From: Desulfurivibrio sp044068515
GTDB lineage: Bacteria; Desulfobacterota; Desulfobulbia; Desulfobulbales; Desulfurivibrionaceae
Assembly: GCF_044068515.1 (NCBI RefSeq)
Contig: NZ_JBIPKI010000025.1
Coordinates: 1-33,072, forward strand
DNA: 33,072 nucleotides
Direction of reading: 5' to 3'
Part shown: piece by piece, positions 1 through 6,265 of the stretch
Layout of the letters: each line of letters starts with the position of its first letter
How positions within the stretch are numbered: the first letter of the stretch is position 1
Made by a program: the position numbers and the translations under genes
The notes under the pieces: generated by a model
Seen by the model: only the letters and a program-made list of their open reading frames with translations
What the model was told of the DNA's origin: nothing
Databases searched by the model: none

Positions 1-8
1 ACATCTGA

Positions 9-212
9 ACTCTCAGTCGGAACGAGGTCCGGCTGCTGGCCCTGGCCGGCCGGCGCCAGGAGGTGGTCCGGCAACGCCTGGCCATGGCCCTGGGCGAGGA
101 AGAGGCCCAGCGCCTGTTGCCGGCAACCGCCATCATCACCACCCCGGCCGGTCCCGCCGCCCCGTGCCGGGCCGCAGTCAGGCTGGAGCCGGGCCACCGA
201 CCTGCTCCCTAA
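9..212 (+). CDS. C-terminal part of an unidentified protein
   Basis: The frame is open from position 9 to a TAA at 210-212, after an in-frame TGA at 6-8. The translation (start NEVRLLALAGRR, then a charged helix-like stretch and a Pro/Ala-rich tail) has normal GC-rich codon use on the same strand as the next gene. A GTG at 63 and an ATG at 84 are possible internal starts, but neither has a clear ribosome binding site. It is most likely the tail of a gene whose 5' part lies outside the window or is disrupted at the window edge. I do not recognise the family and assign no function. Confidence 0.3.
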   Translation, partial: TLSRNEVRLLALAGRRQEVVRQRLAMALGEEEAQRLLPATAIITTPAGPAAPCRAAVRLEPGHRPAP

Positions 213-249
213 CCGGTCGCTCATTTTCCCTCGGGTTTTTTTGCTGATT

Positions 250-1083
250 ATGCTGCGCGCGCCCTACCGCCGTTATAGCCGGCTTTACACCTATCATCTG
301 GACGCTCCCTGCCGCCTGCCCGGCGACGACCCCGACCTCATCGGGGTCTGGCCGGAAGATGACGGTTGCGTCCTTTTTTTTCACCGGCCCAAAGACAACC
401 TGGTGGCTGAAATCTGCCGGCAAAACGGGGCCCGGCAGGTCTACCAGGCGGACCTGGATTACGACGACTGGGAAGCGGGACGGCAAGTCGCGTCCTTCAC
501 GGTGGCCGGGCTCCGGGTGGCCCCGGTCTGGGAGGAGGGCCCGGCCGACATTCGGCTCGATCCCAGCGTCATCTTCGGCAGCGGCTTTCACCCCAGTACC
601 CGTCTTTGCCTGGAAATGCTGGGCAAATACCAGCAAAGCCCGGAAGCGGGCATCCATTCGGTCCTGGATCTGGGCTGCGGCACCGGGTTGCTGGCCATCG
701 CCGCCGCCCGGGGCGGCGCCCGCCGGGTTCTGGCGGTGGACAACAACTCCCTGGCCTGCCAGGTCGCCGCGGCCAACTGCCGCTTGAACGAGGTGGAAGA
801 AATCGTGACGGTGAGCGAGACCGACCTGCGCCGCCACTGTCCCGACACCGGCTCCTTCGATCTGGTCATCGCCAATCTCTACCAGGATCTGCTGGGAGAG
901 CTGTTTCAACAGGAGATTTTCTGGCGCAGCCGCCTGCTGATTGTCGCCGGCTTCATCGAGCCCATGGAAGAAAAGCTGCTGGGGCTGCTGCCCGCCGGCC
1001 GGCTCCGCCTGCTCGAGCGAAACCGCCGGGAGCGCTGGTGCGTCTGGGTACTCAGCAATGCTCGCGGGTTTTGTGAAAGGTGA
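250..1083 (+). CDS. prmA: PrmA-like (ribosomal protein L11 methyltransferase family) SAM-dependent methyltransferase
   Basis: About 277 residues from the ATG at 250; a TTG at 241 would add three codons, and neither has a clear Shine-Dalgarno. The segment DPSVIFGSGFHPSTR matches the PrmA signature region (usually FGTGxHxTT) just before the methyltransferase fold. Motif I is VLDLGCGTGLLAIAAARGGA, the acidic end of strand 2 is VLAVDNN, and the motif IV region is DLVIANLYQDLL, where PrmA has an AN(I/L) motif. PrmA trimethylates amino groups of ribosomal protein L11 using S-adenosylmethionine. The N-terminal substrate-recognition part is divergent, so another protein-lysine target is possible. The last 32 bases overlap the 3' end of prfC on the opposite strand, so the two genes are convergent. 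Confidence 0.8.
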   Translation: MLRAPYRRYSRLYTYHLDAPCRLPGDDPDLIGVWPEDDGCVLFFHRPKDNLVAEICRQNGARQVYQADLDYDDWEAGRQVASFTVAGLRVAPVWEEGPADIRLDPSVIFGSGFHPSTRLCLEMLGKYQQSPEAGIHSVLDLGCGTGLLAIAAARGGARRVLAVDNNSLACQVAAANCRLNEVEEIVTVSETDLRRHCPDTGSFDLVIANLYQDLLGELFQQEIFWRSRLLIVAGFIEPMEEKLLGLLPAGRLRLLERNRRERWCVWVLSNARGFCER

Positions 1084-2644
1084 TCTTCGGATACATTTCC
1101 ATGGTGCGGGAGAGCATCCAGGGGCTTTCGCTGAGAAAAGCCAGGTGTTCCTCGGCGTCCAGGGCCAGATTGTTCTGGTTTTTGGCCTCGAACTCCGCCA
1201 GGGCCCGGCGGTCCTCGGAGCTGATCCAGCGGGCGGCCCCGTAGGGCACCGGTTCATAGACCGCATCCACCCCGTATTCCGCCTTGAGCCGGGCCACCGT
1301 CACTTCAAACTGCAGAACCCCCACCGCTCCCAAGATAAAATCATTGCCCTGGCGCGGCCGAAAAACCTGAATCGCCCCTTCTTCCGCCAGTTGCAACAGA
1401 CCTTTGGCCAACTGCTTGGCCCGCAGGGGATTTTTCAGGATCACCCGGCGAAAATGCTCGGGGGCGAAGTTGGGAACGCCCCGGAAGCTTAGGGCCTCCC
1501 GGGCGGTGGTGAAGGTATCGCCGATTTTGATGGTGCCGTGATTGTGAATGCCGATGATGTCGCCGGGGAAGGCCTCCTCGACATTGCTGCGGTCCTGGGC
1601 CATGAAGATGGTGGCATTGGCCAGAATCACCTCCTTGCCCAGGCGCTGGTGGCGGACCTTCATGCCCCGGCTGAACCGGCCGGAGCAGATCCGGAAAAAA
1701 GCGATCCGGTCGCGATGGGCCGGGTTCATGTTGGCCTGGACCTTAAAAGTAAAGCCGGAGAACTCCTCCTCATCCGGGCAGACCGGCCGGGGCTCGGCGG
1801 GACGGCAACCGGGGGCGGGGGCCAGTTCGACGAAGGCGTCCAGCAGCTCCTTGACTCCGAAATTGTTGATGGCGCTGCCGAAAAAAACCGGGGTCTGGCT
1901 GGCCTTGAGAAATTCCTGGTGGTCGAAGGGGTTGGCCGCTCCGGCCAGCAGATCGAGGTCCTCGCGGAGCTTGACCGCCGCCGAACCGAGCAGTTCGTCG
2001 AGCAGGGGATCGTTGAGATCCCTGATCACCACCCCGCCCTCCTCCGGCTGGGTGGCCCGGCCGGGGGTAAAGAGGTGCAACTGGCCGCGGTAGATATCAT
2101 ATACCCCCTTGAACTGCTTACCCATCCCGATGGGCCAGGAGAGGGGCACGCACTCGATCTGCAGCTTGTCCTCGATCTGGGCCAGGATCTCCAGGGGATC
2201 CAACCCTTCCCGGTCCAGCTTGTTGATGAAGGTGACCACCGGGGTATTGCGCATCCGGCAGACCTCCATCAGTTTTTCGGTCTGGGGCTCGACCCCCTTG
2301 GCATGATCGATCACCATCAGGGCGCTGTCCACCGCGGTCAGCACCCGGTAGGTGTCCTCGGAAAAGTCCTGGTGACCGGGAGTGTCCAGCAGGTTGACGG
2401 TATAATCCCGGTAAACGAACTGCATCACCGAGGAGGTTACCGATATGCCCCGCTCCTGTTCGATGGCCATCCAGTCACTCAAGGCGTGGGTGGAGGCCTT
2501 GCGGGCCTTGACCGATCCGGCCAGTTGGATGGCGCCGCCGAAGAGCAAAAGCTTTTCGGTCAGGGTAGTCTTGCCGGCGTCGGGATGACTGATAATCCCG
2601 AAGGTCCGCCGCGCCTTAATTTCTTTTGCCAGCTTGCCCGCCAA
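1052..2644 (-). CDS. prfC: Peptide chain release factor 3 (RF3), GTPase
   Basis: RF3 is a translational GTPase that removes RF1/RF2 from the ribosome after termination. The P-loop is SHPDAGKTTLTEK, the switch region contains the RF3-typical THALSDWMAIEQERGISVT, G3 is DTPGHQDF and G4 is NKLD. The frame can extend to a TTG at 2686, but that codon lies in a perfect 8-bp hairpin (2677-2696) and has no ribosome binding site. The TTG at 2644 follows GAGGA at a good distance and gives 530 residues with about a dozen before RRTFGIISHPD, like E. coli RF3 (about 529 residues). I therefore prefer 2644. Upstream on the same strand is a terminator-like hairpin (2709-2751) preceded by a candidate promoter, which suggests leader control. 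Confidence 0.93.
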   Translation of the reverse strand: MAGKLAKEIKARRTFGIISHPDAGKTTLTEKLLLFGGAIQLAGSVKARKASTHALSDWMAIEQERGISVTSSVMQFVYRDYTVNLLDTPGHQDFSEDTYRVLTAVDSALMVIDHAKGVEPQTEKLMEVCRMRNTPVVTFINKLDREGLDPLEILAQIEDKLQIECVPLSWPIGMGKQFKGVYDIYRGQLHLFTPGRATQPEEGGVVIRDLNDPLLDELLGSAAVKLREDLDLLAGAANPFDHQEFLKASQTPVFFGSAINNFGVKELLDAFVELAPAPGCRPAEPRPVCPDEEEFSGFTFKVQANMNPAHRDRIAFFRICSGRFSRGMKVRHQRLGKEVILANATIFMAQDRSNVEEAFPGDIIGIHNHGTIKIGDTFTTAREALSFRGVPNFAPEHFRRVILKNPLRAKQLAKGLLQLAEEGAIQVFRPRQGNDFILGAVGVLQFEVTVARLKAEYGVDAVYEPVPYGAARWISSEDRRALAEFEAKNQNNLALDAEEHLAFLSESPWMLSRTMEMYPKITFHKTREHC

Positions 2645-2676
2645 AGTAATTCCTCGTTTATTCTGGATCAAATCAA

Positions 2677-2696
2677 GCGCCGCCAATCGGCGGCGC
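2677..2696. repeat. Perfect 8-bp hairpin in the prfC leader
   Basis: GCGCCGCC (2677-2684), a 4-base loop and GGCGGCGC (2689-2696) form a GC-only stem between the leader terminator and the prfC ribosome binding site. It is followed by CTTTT on the plus strand, so it could also act as a weak plus-strand terminator. On the minus strand it is an mRNA 5'-leader stem-loop. The stem is certain; the function is not. Confidence 0.5.
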
Positions 2697-2708
2697 CTTT
2701 TAAGGTAA

Positions 2709-2751
2709 ATAAAAAAAGGCAGGGGGAAAAGGCGGACAGCCCTCCCCTGCC
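2709..2751 (-). terminator. Intrinsic terminator just upstream of prfC (possible attenuator)
   Basis: On the minus strand GGCAGGGG (2751-2744) pairs with CCCCTGCC (2725-2718). A run of seven T and a further AT-rich stretch follow (2717-2709). This is a classical rho-independent terminator. It ends about 65 bases before the prfC start and begins a few bases after the likely transcription start of the candidate promoter at 2762-2790. It could be a second stop for dsr read-through or a conditional attenuator of prfC. Confidence 0.65.
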
Positions 2752-2761
2752 AGAGTCAGCG

Positions 2762-2790
2762 AATATATCCCACCAGCGGCAAAAAAACAA
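2762..2790 (-). promoter_or_regulatory. Candidate prfC promoter
   Basis: On the minus strand TTGTTT (2790-2785), a 17-base spacer and TATATT (2767-2762) resemble a sigma-70 promoter. Initiation near 2755 would place the 2709-2751 terminator hairpin at the very 5' end of the transcript. It is the best candidate in the prfC upstream region; the -35 box is a weak match. Confidence 0.4.
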
Positions 2791-2866
2791 GCCCCGGACC
2801 ACAGCCTCAGCCTTGACGGCAATAAACCGGCCTGGGGGCGAGGCGGTTTTAGCAAAAACTTGCCAG

Positions 2867-2897
2867 CCAGCGAGGTTGGCGGCCCTGGCCTCGCTGG
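2867..2897. repeat. 9-bp perfect inverted repeat between the two terminators
   Basis: CCAGCGAGG (2867-2875) and CCTCGCTGG (2889-2897) form a 9-bp stem with a 13-base loop. No T-run follows on either strand. The 411-bp spacer 2645-3055 holds this stem, the two terminators, the prfC leader hairpin and the candidate prfC promoter. I see no gene in it. Confidence 0.45.
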
Positions 2898-2933
2898 ACC
2901 CCGGCCCCCATCACTCAGGCGGAACCTGAATAG

Positions 2934-2971
2934 AAAAAACCGGGTCAGCCCAAGGCGTGACCCGGTTTTTT
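2934..2971. terminator. Bidirectional intrinsic terminator downstream of dsrD
   Basis: A perfect 14-bp inverted repeat: AAAAAACCGGGTCA (2934-2947) and TGACCCGGTTTTTT (2958-2971), with a 10-base loop. The A-run and T-run make it symmetric, so it ends transcription from either side. It lies 85 bases after the dsrD stop and is the probable end of the dsrABD transcript. Confidence 0.88.
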
Positions 2972-3008
2972 AAAATAGTAGAACACTGACAAGGAACGTC
3001 AAGCAAGC

Positions 3009-3044
3009 GGCCCCGCGGATGGCCGGCTGGCCATCCGCGGGGCC
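3009..3044. repeat. 16-bp perfect hairpin immediately after dsrD
   Basis: GGCCCCGCGGATGGCC (3009-3024) is perfectly complementary to 3029-3044, with a 4-base loop. It begins 12 bases after the dsrD stop on the minus strand. No U-run follows it in the transcript, so it is not a standard terminator. A very stable stem here could protect the 3' end of dsr mRNA from exonucleases, upstream of the true terminator at 2934-2971. That role is inference. Confidence 0.6.
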
Positions 3045-3055
3045 GGGCACTATTA

Positions 3056-3286
3056 TTACTTATCGCCGGTCTTGGCCCGTTCCTTGTGGGCATACATGGT
3101 GGTGCTGCCGGAAGACCAGAAAACCAGCTTGCCTTCCTTGACCAAGTCGTTGGCCGCGTTCTTAACGGCCCGGGGCTTGGCCTCGGGATCACAAGCGTAA
3201 AAGTCCTTAATGTAAAGCTGACCCTTAGGGCTTTTCAGCGATTTTTCAAGGATCTTTTCTTTCAGTTCTTCGTTGCTTAGAGCCAT
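3056..3286 (-). CDS. dsrD: DsrD, small activator of dissimilatory sulfite reductase
   Basis: A 76-residue protein with a winged-helix pattern: an N-terminal helix (SNEELKEKILEKSLKS), a central helix (PRAVKNAANDLVKEGKL) and a wing with WSSGSTTMY. This matches DsrD of sulfate reducers. DsrD is encoded after dsrAB and is known as an allosteric activator of DsrAB, raising sulfite reduction; it is not known to bind a cofactor. An AAGGAG ribosome binding site precedes the ATG. It is the third gene of the operon, 27 bases after dsrB. DsrD is usual in reductive-type dsr systems and also occurs in some sulfur-disproportionating and sulfide-oxidising Desulfobacterota, so direction of flow cannot be settled from it. 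Confidence 0.95.
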   Translation of the reverse strand: MALSNEELKEKILEKSLKSPKGQLYIKDFYACDPEAKPRAVKNAANDLVKEGKLVFWSSGSTTMYAHKERAKTGDK

Positions 3287-3313
3287 AACTGTTCTCCTTG
3301 TTGTACCCGGATA

Positions 3314-4444
3314 CTACTTAATGTGGCTGGTGAACTTGAACTGGGTAGTGGTCCGCCAGGTGGTGTATGCCAAACGATAGTCGTCGATGGACTTCTCGGT
3401 AAAGGGAATCTCGCAAAGCTCGAAGAAGCGTTCCCAGCCGATCCTCTCGGCCCATTCGCCCAGACGCTCGTACTTGCGGGCGTTGGCGGCCCAGGTCTCC
3501 AGGATATTCTTCACGGCCTCAACGGTCTCCGGCCAGCGCGGCGGAGTGTTGGGCAGGAAGGGGATTACCAGCTTGGAGAAGGTGGGGCCCGAACGGCTGT
3601 TGGATACCTTGCCGCCCACCAGGATGGCGATGCCGGAACCTTCCGGATCGGCCAGCGGCATGGCGGGGCACATGGTGTAGCAGTTGCCGCAGAACATGCA
3701 GCGCTCGGCGTTAACCTTGACCGACTTGATCTCCTTGCCATCGTCGAGGGTGATGGAGGTGGGCTTGATGGCGCCCAGGGGGCAGGAGGCCACGGCCAGG
3801 GGCAGCTCGCAAAGACCGGTGATGGCGTCGTGATCGACCATCGGCGGTTTGCGGTGAATGCCGAGGATGGCGATGTCGGAGCAGTGAACCGCGCCGCACA
3901 TGTTGAGGCAGCAGGCCAGAGCCATCTTGCACTTGGCCGGCAGATCCATGTTGGTGAAGTGGTCGAACAGTTCGTCCATTACCGCCTTGACCACGCCGGA
4001 GGCGTCGGTGGCCGGGGTATGGCAGTGGATCCAGCCCTGGGTGTGAACCACGTTGGAAACACAGGCGCCGGTGCCGCCCACCGGGAACTTGTTGCCGCGG
4101 GAGGCCAGCTCGTCCAGCAGGGGCTGCACCTTGGCTTCGGAGTCGACGATGAACTCGATGTTGTTCCGGGTGGTCCAGCGAACCACGCCGTCGGTGTGCT
4201 TATCGGCGATATCACAGACTTCGCGGATGAATTCCACCGAAACGAGCCGGGCGCTGCCCACCCGAACGGTGTAGCATTCGGCGCCGGTTTCGCTCACGTG
4301 CTTGAGCACGCCGGGACGGACGATCTCATGGTACAGCCACTTGCCGTAGTTGTCCTTGATGACCTGGGGGAACATTTTTTCATAGTGCGGGGGACCAATG
4401 TCGGTGATCCGGTCTTTCATCGGATTTTGTGGATCGTAACCCAT
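3314..4444 (-). CDS. dsrB: Dissimilatory sulfite reductase beta subunit
   Basis: A 376-residue protein. With DsrA it forms the alpha2beta2 cytoplasmic siroheme enzyme that reduces sulfite, with DsrC as partner, in sulfate respiration. Candidate ligands of the siroheme-[4Fe-4S] site are seen around Cys141 and in ACCLNMCGAVHC (about 177-188). The inserted ferredoxin domain has a Cys249-x2-Cys252-x2-Cys255-x3-Cys259 cluster motif. The length is normal for DsrB. A strong TAAGGAGG site precedes the ATG. A 73-bp spacer separates it from dsrA, and it is transcribed from the promoter upstream of dsrA. Confidence 0.97.
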   Translation of the reverse strand: MGYDPQNPMKDRITDIGPPHYEKMFPQVIKDNYGKWLYHEIVRPGVLKHVSETGAECYTVRVGSARLVSVEFIREVCDIADKHTDGVVRWTTRNNIEFIVDSEAKVQPLLDELASRGNKFPVGGTGACVSNVVHTQGWIHCHTPATDASGVVKAVMDELFDHFTNMDLPAKCKMALACCLNMCGAVHCSDIAILGIHRKPPMVDHDAITGLCELPLAVASCPLGAIKPTSITLDDGKEIKSVKVNAERCMFCGNCYTMCPAMPLADPEGSGIAILVGGKVSNSRSGPTFSKLVIPFLPNTPPRWPETVEAVKNILETWAANARKYERLGEWAERIGWERFFELCEIPFTEKSIDDYRLAYTTWRTTTQFKFTSHIK

Positions 4445-4517
4445 ATCTAATACCTCCTTAGGATTCTGAAATATTTTTCACGCCAACCAGCAATGCGAAA
4501 CGTTTGAACGGTTTCGA

Positions 4518-5795
4518 TCATTGGGCGTGTTTCTTGCGGAATTCCTTGACGTCACGCTGCCAGCCGCCTTCAACTTCTTCCTCGCGCCAGAACACGTAGG
4601 GGTTGGAGCGCGGTTCCTTGACATGCTGCGGCATCGGTTCGATCTCCATAATCCGGAGGAAGGTGGGCAGGCCGACCCGCTGAATGGTTTCACCGAGCCG
4701 CTCACGGTTCTTGCCATGCTCCATCCAGTAGTCCCAGCATTTTTCGATCAGGTCAACCAGTTCTTCGAACTCGTTGTCCGGGTCCATCTTGATGAAGGGC
4801 ATGATCAGGGTGCCGAGCTGGGCACCGTCGAGGATCGGAGCCTTGGCGCCCATCATCACGGAAGCGCCCTGGTCAAGACCGGGCCGCAGGGCCTTGGGCA
4901 TAACGTTGAGGCAGTGCATGCAGCGGGTGCACTCGGCATCGTCGATCTTCAGGGTGTCGCCTTCCATCCACATGCAACCGGTGGGGCAGAGATCGAGAAC
5001 TTCCTTCTTGATGTCGAACTTGTCGGCCTTGGCCGGAATGCCGCCGCCGTTGGGCTTGGTGGTGCCGTTGAGATAATTCTTGACCTCGTCCTGGTTGATC
5101 CGGATATTGTCGCGCCAGGTGCCGATCGCGGAAAGGTCGGAACGGGCGATGGCGGCCACGCAGTCGTTGGAGCAACCGGAGAACTTGAACTTGAACTTGT
5201 AGGGGAAGGCCGGACGATGGAGCTCGTCCTGATACTTCATGGTCATGCCGTAGCAGGCGGCCTGGGTGTCGTAGCAGGACCATTCGCAGCGGGCCTTGCC
5301 GATGCAGCAGGCCGGGGTCCGCAGGTTGGAGCCGGAACCGCCCAGGTCCCATGAGAGATCATGGGTCAGTTCGTAGAACAGGGGCTCGAGTTCCTCGGTC
5401 CGGGTGCCGAGCAGAATCAGGTCGCCGGTGGAGCCGTGAAAGTTGGTCATCCCCGAACCGCGCCTTTCCCAGAGATCGCAAAGTTTGCGGAGCAGCTCGG
5501 TGCGGTAGAACTTACTGGACGGCTGATTGAGGCGGACGGTGTGGAAGTGAGCCACCCCGGGGAACTGCTGGGGGACATCGGAGTAACGGCCGACGATGCC
5601 GCCGCCGTAACCAAAAACACCGACGATCCCGCCATGTTTCCAGTGAGTCATCCTGTCCTTGAAGGACAACTCCATCTGGCCGATGATATCCCAGCACTGG
5701 GGACTCTTTTCGGCCTGACGCTTCAGGTCGCTGACAAAGCTTGGCCATGGACCCTTTTCGAGATCGTCCATCAATGGCGTGTTGTGCTTCGGCAT
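4518..5795 (-). CDS. dsrA: Dissimilatory sulfite reductase alpha subunit
   Basis: A 425-residue protein, catalytic subunit of DsrAB. The ligand pattern of the coupled siroheme and [4Fe-4S] site is Cys164-x5-Cys170 and Cys208-x3-Cys212. A ferredoxin-like insertion has Cys289-x2-Cys292-x2-Cys295 with a further Cys at 270 or 274. The length is close to that of known DsrA (about 437). An AAGGAGGA site lies before the ATG. It is first in the operon dsrA-dsrB-dsrD. A sigma-70-like promoter at 5969-5997 gives a leader of roughly 165 bases. The sequence appears reductive-type given the dsrD partner; a phylogeny would be needed to confirm this. Confidence 0.97.
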   Translation of the reverse strand: MPKHNTPLMDDLEKGPWPSFVSDLKRQAEKSPQCWDIIGQMELSFKDRMTHWKHGGIVGVFGYGGGIVGRYSDVPQQFPGVAHFHTVRLNQPSSKFYRTELLRKLCDLWERRGSGMTNFHGSTGDLILLGTRTEELEPLFYELTHDLSWDLGGSGSNLRTPACCIGKARCEWSCYDTQAACYGMTMKYQDELHRPAFPYKFKFKFSGCSNDCVAAIARSDLSAIGTWRDNIRINQDEVKNYLNGTTKPNGGGIPAKADKFDIKKEVLDLCPTGCMWMEGDTLKIDDAECTRCMHCLNVMPKALRPGLDQGASVMMGAKAPILDGAQLGTLIMPFIKMDPDNEFEELVDLIEKCWDYWMEHGKNRERLGETIQRVGLPTFLRIMEIEPMPQHVKEPRSNPYVFWREEEVEGGWQRDVKEFRKKHAQ

Positions 5796-5943
5796 GTTGT
5801 CTCCTCCTTGGTTGAAATGTAGTTAAAGAAAATCCCCATACCCCCGGCGGCGCCTCCCCGGGAGCGGAAAAGGCGCGCGATTGCCCCAGCATCCAGAGTG
5901 TTGACCGGATTGAGCCGCACAGGGTGGCAAAACTAACCGAAAC

Positions 5944-5959
5944 CTGAATGGATATTCAG
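5944..5959. promoter_or_regulatory. Inverted repeat at the dsrA transcription start (candidate operator)
   Basis: CTGAAT, a 4-base spacer and ATTCAG form a perfect inverted repeat. It begins about 10 bases downstream of the dsrA -10 box, so it overlaps or directly follows the predicted transcription start. This is a typical position for a repressor site, or for a small 5' mRNA hairpin. The regulator is unknown. Confidence 0.45.
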
Positions 5960-5968
5960 ATTCCTGGG

Positions 5969-5997
5969 ACAATATCCAGCCGACCGGGCTTTGTCAA
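5969..5997 (-). promoter_or_regulatory. dsrABD promoter
   Basis: On the minus strand a perfect -35 TTGACA (5997-5992), a 17-base spacer and TATTGT (5974-5969) precede dsrA by about 170 bases. It sits back to back with the promoter of the flavoprotein gene: the two -35 boxes are 38 bases apart. The remainder of the 470-bp gap 5796-6265 is leader sequence of the two genes, with no gene seen. Confidence 0.7.
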
Positions 5998-6035
5998 TAA
6001 AAAATAGTGCTTGGCCGACGGCCTTTTTCACCCCT

Positions 6036-6064
6036 TTGACATCACCTTCTTTACACGATATGTT
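6036..6064 (+). promoter_or_regulatory. Promoter of the flavoprotein-rhodanese gene
   Basis: TTGACA (6036-6041), 17 bases and TATGTT (6059-6064) form a good sigma-70-like promoter. Initiation near 6071 gives a leader of about 195 bases before the ATG at 6266. It is divergent from the dsrA promoter, so one regulator could act on both. Confidence 0.65.
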
Positions 6065-6265
6065 GTTTAATTTGGTCCTGCCGGGGCCATGCCTCCCGGC
6101 CGGCCCGGCCGAACCCAACCGGAACCGTTTTATTTGCTGAAATTGGCCGCTTACCGGCCAGAAGGCCCGCCGCCGGCCAGCCAGGCCCCCGGCTGCTTTT
6201 CTTTATGCAAAAAATGTCGCTTTTATCTGTCTTTGCCTAACTTTACCTCAATACCAGGAGTTATC

